Positions 31,829 through 42,900 of a DNA stretch of 64,000 nt are shown one piece after another. Under the pieces are notes generated by a model. That model did no database searches and was not told the DNA's origin. It saw only the letters and a list, made by a program, of their open reading frames with translations. The DNA is from Notolepis coatsorum. Lineage: Eukaryota; Chordata; Actinopteri; Aulopiformes; Paralepididae. Within the stretch, counting starts at the first letter, position 1. Every line of letters starts with the position of its first letter. The position numbers and the translations under genes were made by a program. The DNA lies in the NCBI GenBank assembly GCA_963971535.1, contig OZ020587.1, positions 161,890,350-161,954,349 on the forward strand. Reading direction: 5' to 3'.

Positions 31829-33499
31829 CTAGCGGCGCCTGCCGCCTCGAGCCGCTCGGGATTTGCCACCCCGGGAAGCCCCGGAGGGACGGTAGACAAT
31901 CGGTGGCTGGTCACGGCGATCCCTACCGTCTCCTCCAGGCGCAGATGGGCCGGCTGCAGCGGCGGCGCCTTCTCTCCTCCTGGCCTTCTTCGAAGGGCCA
32001 GCAGTGGCGGTGGTAGCAGTAGCAGCCACGGCGGAGGAAGCTCGACGACGTGGTAGCCGTCTGACTCCCCCGGCGATGTCGGGAGGGGGAAAATGGGGTT
32101 GGAGCACGGAGCGCTCCTCTGCCATTTCTCTGCACGTTGAGGTCATCAATTGCAGGGCCGTCCCAAACAGTCCAGCATCGGAGAGGGGTGCCGTCAGAAG
32201 AGGACTTATTTTCTTCTCCGATACACGGGCCTGCTCCAGCCAAAGGTGGCGCTGGTTCAGAGTCGCCAGGGCGCGCATTTTCCCAGCGGCTATGGCCTGC
32301 AGCTGAGTCAGATGCAGGATAGCTCCTGCCGCCTGGGTGAGCTGGTCATGTTGTTCATCACTCAGCTCCATGCCGCCCGTCAATACCCCGGACATGAATC
32401 TTGCCAGCTGTGTGATGTTAGACGCAGCAGCCAGAGATTGTGTTCCGGCGATAAATGACTGGTCGCTCCAGTAAGCCAACCGCCTCGCCGATTTCCCTTG
32501 AGGAACCGGCTTGCATAATGGCTCCCACACCACCTCCGGACAGAGGAGCGCGGCCATCGGCCTATCAAGCCGTGGCACACCCTCTCTCATACCGTCGACC
32601 AAACCTGCCACCCGCGTAACTTGTACGTAGGCGGGGGTGAGGCCCATGATGTGGGATACCACCTGGCCCCGATGAACATAGGCCCCCATTGAGGGGAAAA
32701 ATGGGTAGACAACGTCCACCCCTCTCACCAGGCGACGTTGCCAGAGATGACCTATTAGATCATCAGGGACAGGAACAGGCAGTGGCTGCGGCAGCGGCAC
32801 GCCGTTTGCAGCGGCCGCCACCGCCATAAACTCGGGAAACAAAGCCTGCAGTTCCCCCTGCAGACTTTCCTCCACCGAGCCCGCATCCCTCACATGCAGC
32901 AGGCTTCGACTGGTCAAGGAGCCACATTCCGATGTGGCTGATAGTAGGGCATCCTGCCGACGAGTCAGAGGGTCTTCCCCGACATCTTCAAACAAGGCGC
33001 CCCAAGGAGTCATTTCACCCCCCTCCAGTGTTACCTGGACGGGCGGGATACATGTCTCCACCGGGCCTTCAAATAAGAACCCGTCTGCCTCTACCATGTA
33101 ATCCTCTGTTTCCATCGGGCAGGTAGAGACCGACGCATCCTCACTGGGCTCCAGCAATTCACCAAACCCAGGCAGTTCGCGTCTGCAAGCCACCATCTTG
33201 CGACGGGAGCGAGCAGACGCAAAAAGTTTGCGTCTCAAATCCTCCGGAACCAAAGGAACCGGCCGCTCAACAGCGGACGATTCCCCGGAAGCAGAGGAAC
33301 CAGAGCCACGACCAGGCCATCGCAGAGGCGACGGCACCGGTGCACCAGCTCCTTGGAGAGGCAAACTACCCATCGGACGCCTACCGGGCGTGGCTGTCAA
33401 CCACGAGAGAGGCAACAGCCCCGCACCAGAACGCACGACGGAGGCGGAAATGGAGAACCGCTGGTGGAGAGTGGCTCTGCGACTCTCCGAAGTAGACAT
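31829..33499 (-). CDS. DIRS Gag-like protein, intact 556-codon frame
   Basis: The frame is uninterrupted from an ATG at 33499 to TAG at 31829-31831, about 100 bases inside the terminal repeat. Residues 408-450 (LNQRHLWLEQARVS… PLSDAGLFGTA) match the pattern of fish DIRS Gag (xxHLWLNL… APVSxxGLFG). The C-terminus (480-556) is Arg/Ala/Gly-rich and basic, suited to RNA binding. Residues 1-100 are Ser/Pro/Gly-rich. Gag would package the element RNA. No partner RT frame follows, so this copy may act only as a Gag donor or be recently dead. Family assignment rests on one short motif block plus the element structure. Confidence 0.75.
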   Translation of the reverse strand: MSTSESRRATLHQRFSISASVVRSGAGLLPLSWLTATPGRRPMGSLPLQGAGAPVPSPLRWPGRGSGSSASGESSAVERPVPLVPEDLRRKLFASARSRRKMVACRRELPGFGELLEPSEDASVSTCPMETEDYMVEADGFLFEGPVETCIPPVQVTLEGGEMTPWGALFEDVGEDPLTRRQDALLSATSECGSLTSRSLLHVRDAGSVEESLQGELQALFPEFMAVAAAANGVPLPQPLPVPVPDDLIGHLWQRRLVRGVDVVYPFFPSMGAYVHRGQVVSHIMGLTPAYVQVTRVAGLVDGMREGVPRLDRPMAALLCPEVVWEPLCKPVPQGKSARRLAYWSDQSFIAGTQSLAAASNITQLARFMSGVLTGGMELSDEQHDQLTQAAGAILHLTQLQAIAAGKMRALATLNQRHLWLEQARVSEKKISPLLTAPLSDAGLFGTALQLMTSTCREMAEERSVLQPHFPPPDIAGGVRRLPRRRASSAVAATATTATAGPSKKARRREGAAAAAGPSAPGGDGRDRRDQPPIVYRPSGASRGGKSRAARGGRRR

Positions 33500-33599
33500 T
33501 ATGACTTAGATTTTTCTATCGAATATTTATGAGAGAAGAAAAAAATAAGCACAATGTAAACACGTCTCAACTTTCTTCAGCTAACAACCTCGTCAAGTG

Positions 33600-33810
33600 G
33601 GGATCTACCGAAGGCACTTCCTTGTGGTGAAAGTGAAGAAGGAGGTGAGTAGGTGACCACACACCTGCTTATGAAGGTAAGCGGAAGGGGGTGTGGTCAG
33701 ACGGATGTTGGGATGTAAAGGTACATGGTGGAATTTTTTATTCAGTGCTCGTGCACAAAGTGAATTACAGTGCAGAACAGGTGCTGAGCAATCCATTAAC
33801 GTCATAGAAC
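33600..33810 (-). repeat. 5' terminal repeat of DIRS B
   Basis: It shares CCTTGTGGTGAAAG, GGTGTGGTCAGACG and TTTATTCAGTGC with the right terminal repeat of DIRS A. The outer 40 bp are inverted at 29090-29129. Confidence 0.82.
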
Positions 33811-33916
33811 CAGCAGCTCAGTAGCTAACATAACAATACTGTGGTTAAGGCCTTTAACCGCAGCTCAGTAGCTAACATAACAATACTGTGGTTAATGCCT
33901 TTAACCAGCAGCTCAC
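33811..33916 (+). repeat. Two tandem 53-bp units
   Basis: CAGCTCAGTAGCTAACATAA…GTGGTTAA…CCTTTAACC is repeated twice with one base change. Confidence 0.85.
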
Positions 33917-34440
33917 TGCATAGTGCACTTTAAAGATAATTAGATTAGTATATTTGTGAGGTTACTGATTTATTATTTACATTTAAAAGATAGAGATAAT
34001 TTGTTAAAGCTGGACCAGCGCACTACACCTAGGTTAGTAAATCCTAGGCCCCATCCACTCCCTCTGCTAAAGCTCCACTCCTGCACTAAAGTCGGGGATT
34101 CAGTTGGACTCAGATCTGCTGCGTTCCCCCCTACCTGGTGACAGTGTACATCTACTCTCATAAAGTAGGGAATCCACCCTGCTACACAAACATCTCAAAA
34201 CAAACTGGTCAGACTACTGCTTGACCTTACTCCTAGAACCCACCTCACCCCTGCCCACTTTGACAACCTAGGGTGGCTAGTAGACGACAGAGTACAGCAA
34301 CTTGCAATGGGCCTGGTCTACAAGATACACTACACAACCAAGGTACCCGGTGTACATGTCGAAATACTTCCCAAAGGTCAGTGAATACCACGACCACAAC
34401 ACCCTGCAGAGCTCCACAAATCATGTTAAACCCAGATTCG
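33917..34440 (+). repeat. Segmental duplicate with LINE C-terminal fragment (copy 1)
   Basis: It starts CACTGCATAGTGCACTTTAAAG and matches 39868-40420 throughout. The second half (from about 34190) encodes the C-terminal LINE segment also at 3370-3630 (…LVRLLLDLTPRTHLTPAH…). It has small indels and passes into a purine-rich minisatellite. Confidence 0.8.
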
Positions 34441-34683
34441 GCTAATAGGGGAGCTAACAGGGGAGCTAAAGAGGCTAACAGGAGAGCTAACAGGGGAGCT
34501 AACAGCCGCAGCTAAAGAGGCTAACAGGGGAGCTAAGAGGGGGGCTAAAGAGGCTAACAGGGGAGCTAACAGGGGAGCTAACAGCCGCAGCTAAAGAGGC
34601 TAACAGGGGAGCTAAAGAGGCTAACAGGGGAGCTAACAGGGGAGCTAACATGGGAGCTAAAGAGGCTAACAGGGGAGCTACTA
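34440..34683 (+). repeat. GGGGAGCTAACA minisatellite
   Basis: Irregular alternation of AACAGGGGAGCT and AAAGAGGCT units, about 20 in all. The short open frames over it have no meaning. Confidence 0.92.
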
Positions 34684-36080
34684 ACTAAGTCTCTGCTTCA
34701 GAAAGGTTTAGCCCAATATACAGAATTGCTAATTGTACATTACCTTTTACAGTAAAACTGAACATGAAAGTCATGCATCCCATACAATGCATGTAGCACT
34801 GTGAGTACATCTGAAACACATTAAATTAGAGGCACAACATTTCTGCAGAAAATGATCTGCTTATATAAGTACACATATCATCTAATGAAATATTAAGTGT
34901 TTTATAGACAACTTTATACAGCTAACTTTATACAGTTTAACCTGTTCCACCCCAGGTGAAAATCTGCATAAAATGTATACCTAGGTAAATGGAATATTGC
35001 TCCACTTCTACAAGGGCTATTTGCATATTCTTGGTATCTAGGAACATCTATGGACCTCAATGAATGTATTCTCAGTGTCAGAAATATTGTGTCTATTACT
35101 AGGCTTGCTTAAATTCTGATGAAACAAAGGAAAATATGAATTATGATTTTTCTTTTCATCTTTGACAGTGAATAAAACCATGATAATAATGACCAAACTT
35201 AAAAAACTGCCACTGAGCTCATTCAGTACCCTCTTGAGATCATGTGTACAAAAGATCTAAGGAAATTAATAAAGGGAAGATGATCAAATTGAAGGTTTTG
35301 TATATACAGTACTGAATTCTCCCATCCGGACCAATGCAATTTGAAATATTATTATAGAATATAGAATATATGCTTATACATTACCTTATTATAGCCAATT
35401 CTCACATTTATATATATATACATATAGTATCTTTCAAATGGCCGAGTTCAATTTGGATATAGTATCACCAGGCGTGCATAATAACATATACTGATATTTA
35501 ATGTAATCGACTGTACTTTTTTATTTCTCCCACAGTGTAATCATTTTGTAACTAATTTCAGATCTAATTATTCCTACATCATTACAATAGTGTGGAGAAA
35601 CTGACTGCGTTTCAATATTTGTCAAAAACGTTACCTTTTGTAGCTTATTATCGCGAATCATAACAATTATTGATATGATTCATCAGAACGCTGAACTTTG
35701 AACCACCATAGCGGACCACAGGAAGTGTAGATTGGAGAAATTCCAACCCTGGCAGATAGCTAGCGAGGCCCTCTTCGGAATGGCCGCAAAAATATTCCAA
35801 TTCCGATCGTTCAACATTTTCATTTCCGCTTCCGGGTCAAAAACGCGAGTGGAAAATAAAAACTTAAAATGATATAAACTCACTTTTAACCTATTGCTAA
35901 ACTATTGCCAACCTAACGTTTTACATTCTACATGTATTTGTGACATAGTAGTGATAATAATACTTGAAAACGTTTGATTTTAAAAACGTTAATTTATTGC
36001 ATCACTCATAAAAATATTAATATATGATAATAATGTCAAAAAGGCGTCGGTACCGTCCCCGTGGGGTGGAACAGGAACAC
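34684..36080. other. AT-rich stretch without recognised features
   Basis: I see no coding frame, RNA or repeat that I can name. TATATATATACATATA occurs near 35410. The end (35690-35850) is of mixed composition. Confidence 0.6.
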
Positions 36081-36130
36081 GCCAACATTTTGGAAAATTT
36101 GCTCAGTCTTAGCACAATGATAGCCTAGCT

Positions 36131-36235
36131 TAGCACAATGAATGGAAGCGGGCATGACTGGTTAGCCTAGGCATTGTCCAACTAACACCTCTCCCGAAGG
36201 ATACCCAGTCATGTCCGCTTCCATTCATTGTGCTA
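36131..36235. repeat. Hairpin with 31-bp arms (MITE remnant)
   Basis: TAGCACAATGAATGGAAGCG… at 36131-36161 is inverted at 36205-36235 with one mismatch. The upstream GGAACACGCCAAC at about 36073 matches the end of the MITE at 56120, so this is probably part of that family. Confidence 0.6.
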
Positions 36236-36334
36236 GGCTAACATGCAGCTTAGCTAGCCTACAGTCAGGAAATATACAATCAAAATACAACTCCCAAACG
36301 TTCCTGTAAACATGTTGTGATCTGTGTATTTACC

Positions 36335-39300
36335 ACGTCTCCCAGTCACACAAGTCACACGAGTCTCCAAGTCACACAAGTGTCCAAGTCACACGAGTCT
36401 CCAAGTCACACAAGTCTCCAAGTCACACAAGTCTCCAAGTCACAAGAGTCACACGAGTCTCCAAGTCACACAAGTCTCCAAGTCACACGAGTCTCCAAGT
36501 CACACAAGTCTCCAAGTCACACGAGTCTCCAAGTCACAAGAGTCACACGAGTCTCCAAGTCACATAAGTCTCCAAGTCACACGAGTCTCCAAGTCACACA
36601 AATCACACGAGTCTCCAAGTCACACAAGTCACACAAGTCTCCAAGTCACACAAGTCACACGAGTCTCCAAGTCACACAAGTCACACAAGTCTCCAAGTCA
36701 CACAAGTCTCCAAGTCACACAAGTCTCCAAGTCACACAAGTCACGAGTCTCCAAGTCACACAAGTCTCCAAGTCACACGAGTCTCCAAGTCACAAGAGTC
36801 ACACGAGTCTCCAAGTCACACGAGTCTCCAAGTCACACAAGTCACACGAGTCTCCAAGTCACACAAGTCTCCAAGTCACATGAGTCTCCAAGTCACACGA
36901 GTCTCCAAGTCACACAAGTCTCCAAGTCACACGAGTCTCCAAGTCACACAAGTCACATGAGTCTCCAAGTCACACAAGTCACATGAGTCTCCAAGTCACA
37001 CAAGTCACACGAGTCTCCAAGTCACACAAGTCACACGAGTCTCCAAGTCACATGAGTCTCCAAGTCACACGAGTCTCCAAGTCACACAAGTCACACGAGT
37101 CTCCAAGTCACACAAGTCACATGAGTCTCCAAGTCACACAAGTCACACGAGTCTCCAAGTCACACAAGTCACACGAGTCTCCAAGTCACACAAGTCTCCA
37201 AGTCACATGAGTCTCCAAGTCACACGAGTCTCCAAGTCACACAAGTCACACGAGTCTCCAAGTCACACAAGTCACATGAGTCTCCAAGTCACACAAGTCT
37301 CCAAGTCACATGAGTCTCCAAGTCACAAGAGTCACACGAGTCTCCAAGTCACACGAGTCTCCAAGTCACACAAGTCACACGAGTCTCCAAGTCACACAAG
37401 TCACACGAGTCTCCAAGTCACACAAGTCTCCAAGTCACACGAGTCTCCAAGTCACACAAGTCACACAAGTCTCCAAGTCACACAAGTCACACGAGTCTCC
37501 AAGTCACACAAGTCTCCAAGTCACACGAGTCTCCAAGTCACACAAGTCACACGAGTCTCCAAGTCACACAAGTCTCCAAGTCACACGAGTCTCCAAGTCA
37601 CACAAGTCACGAGTCTCCAAGTCACACAAGTCTCCAAGTCACACAAGTCTCCAAGTCACAAGAGTCACACGAGTCTCCAAGTCACACGAGTCTCCAAGTC
37701 ACACAAGTCACACGAGTCTCCAAGTCACACAAGTCTCCAAGTCACATGAGTCTCCGAGTCACACGAGTCTCCAAGTCACACAAGTCTCCAAGTCACACGA
37801 GTCTCCAAGTCACACAAGTCTCCAAGTCACACGAGTCTCCAAGTCACACAAGTCACATGAGTCTCCAAGTCACACAAGTCACATGAGTCTCCAAGTCACA
37901 CAAGTCACACGAGTCTCCAAGTCACACAAGTCACACGAGTCTCCAAGTCACATGAGTCTCCAAGTCACACGAGTCTCCAAGTCACACAAGTCACACAAGT
38001 CTCCAAGTCACACAAGTCACATGAGTCTCCAAGTCACACAAGTCACACGAGTCTCCAAGTCACACAAGTCACACGGGTCTCCAAGTCACACAAGTCTCCA
38101 AGTCACATGAGTCTCCAAGTCACACGAGTCTCCAAGTCACACAAGTCACACGAGTCTCCAAGTCACACAAGTCACATGAGTCTCCAAGTCACACAAGTCT
38201 CCAAGTCACATGAGTCTCCAAGTCACAAGAGTCACACGAGTCTCCAAGTCACACGAGTCTCCAAGTCACACAAGTCACACGAGTCTCCAAGTCACACAAG
38301 TCACACGAGTCTCCAAGTCACACAAGTCTCCAAGTCACACGAGTCTCCAAGTCACACAAGTCACACAAGTCTCCAAGTCACACAAGTCACACGAGTCTCC
38401 AAGTCACACAAGTCTCCAAGTCACACGAGTCTCCAAGTCACACAAGTCACACGAGTCTCCAAGTCACACAAGTCTCCAAGTCACACGAGTCTCCAAGTCA
38501 CACAAGTCACGAGTCTCCAAGTCACACAAGTCTCCAAGTCACACAAGTCTCCAAGTCACAAGAGTCACACGAGTCTCCAAGTCACACGAGTCTCCAAGTC
38601 ACACAAGTCACACGAGTCTCCAAGTCACACAAGTCTCCAAGTCACATGAGTCTCCGAGTCACACGAGTCTCCAAGTCACACAAGTCTCCAAGTCACACGA
38701 GTCTCCAAGTCACACAAGTCACACGAGTCTCCAAGTCACACAAGTCACACGAGTCTCCAAGTCACACAAGTCACACGAGTCTCCAAGTCACACAAGTCTC
38801 CAAGTCACATGAGTCTCCAAGTCACACGAGTCTCCAAGTCACACAAGTCACACGAGTCTCCAAGTCACACAAGTCACATGAGTCTCCAAGTCACACAAGT
38901 CACACGAGTCTCCAAGTCACACAAGTCACACGAGTCTCCAAGTCACACAAGTCACACGAGTCTCCAAGTCACACAAGTCTCCAAGTCACACAAGTCTCCA
39001 AGTCACATGAGTCTCCAAGTCACAAGAGTCACACGAGTCTCCAAGTCACACGAGTCTCCAAGTCACACAAGTCACATGAGTCTCCAAGTCACACAAGTCA
39101 CACGAGTCTCCAAGTCACACAAGTCTCCAAGTCACACAAGTCACACAAGTCTCCAAGTCACACGAGTCTCCAAGTCACACAAGTCTCCAAGTCACACGAG
39201 TCTCCAAGTCACACGAGTCTCCAAGTCACACAAGTCTCCAAGTCACACAAGTCTCCAAGTCACACGAGTCTCCAAGTCACAAGAGTCACACGAGTCTCCA

Positions 39301-39876
39301 AGTCACACAAGTCTCCAAGTCACACGAGTCTCCAAGTCACACAAGTCACACGAGTCTCCAAGGCACACAAGTCACACGAGTCTCCAAGTCACACGAATCT
39401 CCAAGTCACAAGAGTCACACGAGTCTCCAAGTCACACGAGTCTCCAAGTCACACGAGTCTCCAAGTCACACAAGTCTCCAAGTCACATGAGTCTCCAAGT
39501 CACACGAGTCTCCAAGTCACACGAGTCTCCAAGTCACACAAGTCTCCAAGTCACACAAGTCTCCAAGTCACACGAGTCTCCAAGTCACACAAGTCTCCAA
39601 GTCACACGAGTCTCCAAGTCACAAGAGTCACACGAGTCTCCAAGTCACACGAGTCTCCAAGTCACACAAGTCTCCAAGTCACATGAGTCTCCAAGTCACA
39701 CGAGTCTCCAAGTCACACAAGTCTCCAAGTCACACAAGTCACACAAGTCTCCAAGTCACACAAGTCTCCAAGTCACACAAGTCTCCAAGTCACATGAGTC
39801 TCCAAGTCACACGAGACTCCAAGTCACACGAGTCACACGAGTCTCCAAGTCACACGAGTCTCCAAATCACTGCATA
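36335..39876 (+). repeat. 3.5-kb minisatellite of AAGTCACAC / GAGTCTCC units
   Basis: Two short words combine as 17-bp (GAGTCTCCAAGTCACAC) and 9-bp (AAGTCACAC) units in variable order. A block of about 900 bp is repeated in tandem (about 36890-37789 and 37790-38689) with only a few differences. Long open frames in all plus-strand frames (for example 38809-39897) arise because the units contain no stop codon; they encode SHTSLQVT-type repeats and are not genes. Confidence 0.95.
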
Positions 39877-40978
39877 GTGCACTTTAAAGATAATTAGATT
39901 AGTATCTTTGTGAGGTTACTGATTTATTATTTACATTGAAAAGATACAGAGATAATTTGTTAAAGCTGGACCAGCGCACTACACCTAGGTTAGTAAATAA
40001 TAGGCCCCATCCACTCCCTCTGCTAAAGCTCCACTCTAATACTCTAAAGTCGGGGATTCAGTTGGACTCAGATCTGCTGCGTTCCCCCCTACCTGGTGAC
40101 AGTGTACATCTACTCTCATAAAGTAGGGATAATCCACCCTGCTACACAAACATCTCAAAACAAACTGGTCAGACTACTGCTTGACCTTACTCCTAGAACC
40201 CACCTCGCCCCTGCCCACATGACAACGGCTTAGAGTAGACGACAGAGTACAGCAACTTGCAATGGGCCTGTCTACAAGATACACTATACACGATCAAGGT
40301 ACCCATATGTGTACATGTCAAAATACTTCCCAAAGGTCAGTGAATACCACGACCACAACACCATAGAGGGAGCTCCACAAATCATGTTAAACCCAGATTC
40401 GGCTCAAACAGGAACACGTTTCGCAATTATACCACATCAATGTGGAACGCCCTACCCAAAGCTGTAAAGGAATGTGAATCACTACCCACTTTCAAAACCA
40501 CTCTCAAAGAACACCTACGGGAGACTGCAATTCGAAACTGGCCCCTGTAAATGTCCTAACCCAACCCCCTCCAATGTACAGTAAATTACCAAACATGGTT
40601 TTGTCAAAATTCCAATGTACAGTTGTGCTTGTGCAGTTGTACAGTGTCCCCCACCCACCCCTCCTACCCAACCTACCCCCCCCACCCCACCTATAATGTA
40701 CGGTTCTACGTCAAATGTATATACTCTCTTTTCTAGACTATTTTTGTATCACAAACAGTAGGCCCTACTGTATTTGCAAATCTGGTATGTCATAAATGTA
40801 TAGAAGTGTCTATCTGTATGTCACATGTCATGTTATGATGAATTGAAAATGGGGGACCCTGATGTAAACAAGACGAAAGTCTTTCTCTGGTCTGCATGCT
40901 CTTAACAATTGTATGTATTGAGCTGTACTGTATTGTACCCATTCTGTAATCTGTTAACAAAGTTTTCAATCAATCAAA
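39868..40978 (+). repeat. Segmental duplicate with LINE 3' end (copy 2)
   Basis: It matches 33917-34440 and extends further through the LINE C-terminus (…WNALPKAVKECE…FKTTLKEHL, about 40430-40550), a stop, and a 3' UTR with pyrimidine-rich tracts. It ends TTTTCAATCAATCAAAA, a typical short-repeat LINE tail. Coding is broken by indels. Confidence 0.8.
40130..40550 (+). pseudogene. LINE ORF2 C-terminus, frameshifted
   Basis: Blocks NKLVRLLLDLTPRTHL, VQQLAMGL and MSKYFPKVSEYHDHN can be read in shifting frames. They are homologous to 3370-3770 of the first LINE in the window. Catalytic residues lie upstream and are absent. Confidence 0.75.
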
Positions 40979-41345
40979 ACCGTGGTCAGTCTGTGCAGAG
41001 AAACAAGGAAGAGCATGGTTGCCAGATCGGATTAACAATATCCGAACCGCCCATTATTATCAAAGGTTTGTCAGATGAAGGCAGACTCTCAAATCTGGCA
41101 ACACTGATGCGTTGCATTGTGGGGGATCCGGTTTGAAATTTGAATTGAAGCGCGTTACAGACAGAGCCTGCACCACGTCGTGACCAACTGTTGCATCTTC
41201 TCCTCAGGTAATTGTGCAACACATATATTTTATTATTTATAAGTAATGCGTGCCGCTGATATAAATGAGTGCTGTTTAGTCTGTGTTTTCAGTGACTACT
41301 GTAACGTTATTAGCTCGATATTATGAAACTGGCAGGATCTGTAAA

Positions 41346-41836
41346 CTGGCTAACATTATGAGAGCTAGCGTTGCTAACTACTGTAGCCGGAGCTGCAAAC
41401 TGGCTAACGTTATGAAAGCTAACGTTGCTAACTACTGTAGCCGGAGCTGCAAACTGGCTAACGTTATGAAAGCTAACGTTGCTAACTACTGTAGCCGGAG
41501 CTGCAAACTGGCTAACGTTATGAAAGCTAATGTTGCTAACTACTGTAGCCGGAGCTGCAAACTGGCTAACGTTATGAAAGCTAACGTTGCTAACTACTGT
41601 AGCCGGAGCTGCAAACTGGCTAACGTTATGAAAGCTAACGTTGCTAACTACTGTAGCCGGAGCTGCAAACTGGCTAACGTTATGAAAGCTAACGTTGCTA
41701 ACTACTGTAGCCGGAGCTGCAAACTGGCTAACGTTATGAGAGCTAACGTTGCTAACTACTGTAGCCGGAGCTGCAAACTGGCTAACGTTATGAGAGCTAA
41801 CGTTGCTAACTACTGTAGCCGGAGCTGCTAACTGGC
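41346..41836 (+). repeat. 54-bp minisatellite, nine units
   Basis: Units of CTGGCTAACGTTATGAAAGC…AACTACTGTAGCCGGAGCTG are repeated nine times. Since 54 is a multiple of three and the unit lacks a stop in one frame, a 182-codon frame (41283-41831) appears; it is a by-product. GCTAACGTT-rich repeats are common in teleost introns and promoters. Confidence 0.95.
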
Positions 41837-41937
41837 TATCATTCCTGTTTAAACAAAAATGTTAATAAATGGGAGCTTCCTCAAACAGCCATCTCTTTCC
41901 CGACAATCCCCCCTGTGCAGGAACCCTTACATATGGT

Positions 41938-42045
41938 AATTAAACATTAAAACACCTGCAGCTTATAGTCCAGTGCGGCTTATATATGTACACATCATTC
42001 AATTTAGCTGCTGCGGCTTATATTCAGGTGGGGCTTATAGTGTGA
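41938..42045. repeat. GCGGCTTAT-rich DNA-transposon remnant
   Basis: CAGTGCGGCTTATATATG… and CTGCGGCTTATATTCAGG followed by GGGGCTTATAGTGTG match a repeat pattern widespread in animal genomes and usually classed as a MITE. Assigned from memory of the pattern. Confidence 0.45.
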
Positions 42046-42192
42046 AAAGTATGCTAACCTTACTGTCATGCACTAATAAACTAACCTACACTACACTGTA
42101 ACACGCAACACTTTGATGAATATTGTTACTCAGCTGATAAAGTTGTAATAAAATATATAATTTCATTGTTAATGTAGCAAATACTGTTACAG

Positions 42193-42255
42193 TGCTGGAT
42201 CTCATCAATGAGATGAACGCAGAAGACAGCTCAAGAACAACTACTTCAAGTGGTC
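42193..42255 (+). CDS. Putative host exon (LDLINEMNAEDSS…), gene unknown
   Basis: A TTACAG acceptor and a GTC/GTAAGT donor bound a stretch open as LDLINEMNAEDSSRTTTSSG. It ends in phase 1, which matches the start phase of the putative exon at 44400. A partial copy of its 3' half and donor lies at 42447-42490. I do not recognise the protein. Confidence 0.4.
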
Positions 42256-42356
42256 GTAAGTGATGTATAAATTTTTTTTTATTGTGTGTGTGACTGTGTA
42301 TATATAATATATACTTTTAAATCTGGGACATCATTTCAAAGAGTCATCCTGTAATG

Positions 42357-42358
<2 letters not shown>

Positions 42359-42441
<83 letters not shown>
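42359..42441 (+). repeat. (CT)n microsatellite
   Basis: About 41 CT units, lying between the two halves of a local duplication. Confidence 0.97.
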
Positions 42442-42443
<2 letters not shown>

Positions 42444-42797
42444 AAGACAGTCAAGATCTACCTGTACTAAGTGGTCATGCTTGTAAGTGATGTATAAAAT
42501 GTTTTATTGTGCGTGTGTGACTGTGTATATATATACTTTTTAATCTGGGACTTTCATTTCAACAGCTGGAAAGAGTCATCCTGTAAATGCCTTCATATAC
42601 TGAATGTTGAATGTCCTTACTTTTAGCTCTTCTGCAAAGACTTCTTACAAATCAAGAAGTGTTGATGGATGCTACAGTATATTTTGTCACACACCACCAA
42701 TTCATCATTCGGGAGGGGGGGGTTCCTCTTGTTCCTCATTAAAGCCTCCATTCATTCCATGATGACTCTTCCCTCGTTCCCTTTCTCACCACCCCAG

Positions 42798-42900
42798 GTG
42801 TTGGCCCAGAACTCTGGCTATGACCCTATGGAGACTCTGGTGAAGCTCCAGACGGAGTACAATGTGTCTGGCCAGCTGGTCGGAGTGGACCTGAGCACAG
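42798..42900 (+). CDS. cct6a: CCT6 (TCP-1 zeta) exon
   Basis: The 103-bp exon has an ACCCCAG acceptor and a CACAG/GTTAGT donor. It encodes [20 protein letters not shown]… ending [11 protein letters not shown], which corresponds to the C-terminal equatorial domain of the zeta subunit of the cytosolic chaperonin CCT/TRiC (VLAQNSG-x-D-x-x-ETLVK…[11 protein letters not shown]). CCT folds actin and tubulin with ATP. The exon ends in phase 1 and joins in frame to 43435. No upstream CCT6 exons are visible in the window, so this is a fragment or the 3' part of a gene whose 5' exons are separated by large insertions. Confidence 0.8.

Larger units (their letters stand above)
29078..33810 (-). mobile_element. 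DIRS-type retroelement B, truncated at its ICR
   Basis: The 5' end (33810, plus strand …GTCATAGAAC) carries a terminal repeat homologous to that of DIRS A (33600-33770 against 18556-18700). The far end, 29090-29129, is the perfect 40-bp inverse of 33771-33810, i.e. the first half of an ICR. About 12 bp of the second half follow, and then the sequence passes into a Rex1 fragment. The right terminal repeat is therefore missing. The element keeps an open Gag-like frame but no RT, RNase H, methyltransferase or recombinase frame. Confidence 0.82.

Noticed and set aside
36317..39897. Long open frames in every plus-strand frame encoding SHTSLQVT-type repeats
   Set aside because: They come from stop-free 9- and 17-bp repeat units, have no upstream coding context, and are open in all frames; a minisatellite explains them fully.
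41283..41831. 182-codon frame with KLANVMKANVANYCSRSC repeats
   Set aside because: The 54-bp unit is a multiple of three without a stop, so the frame is an automatic result of the tandem array.
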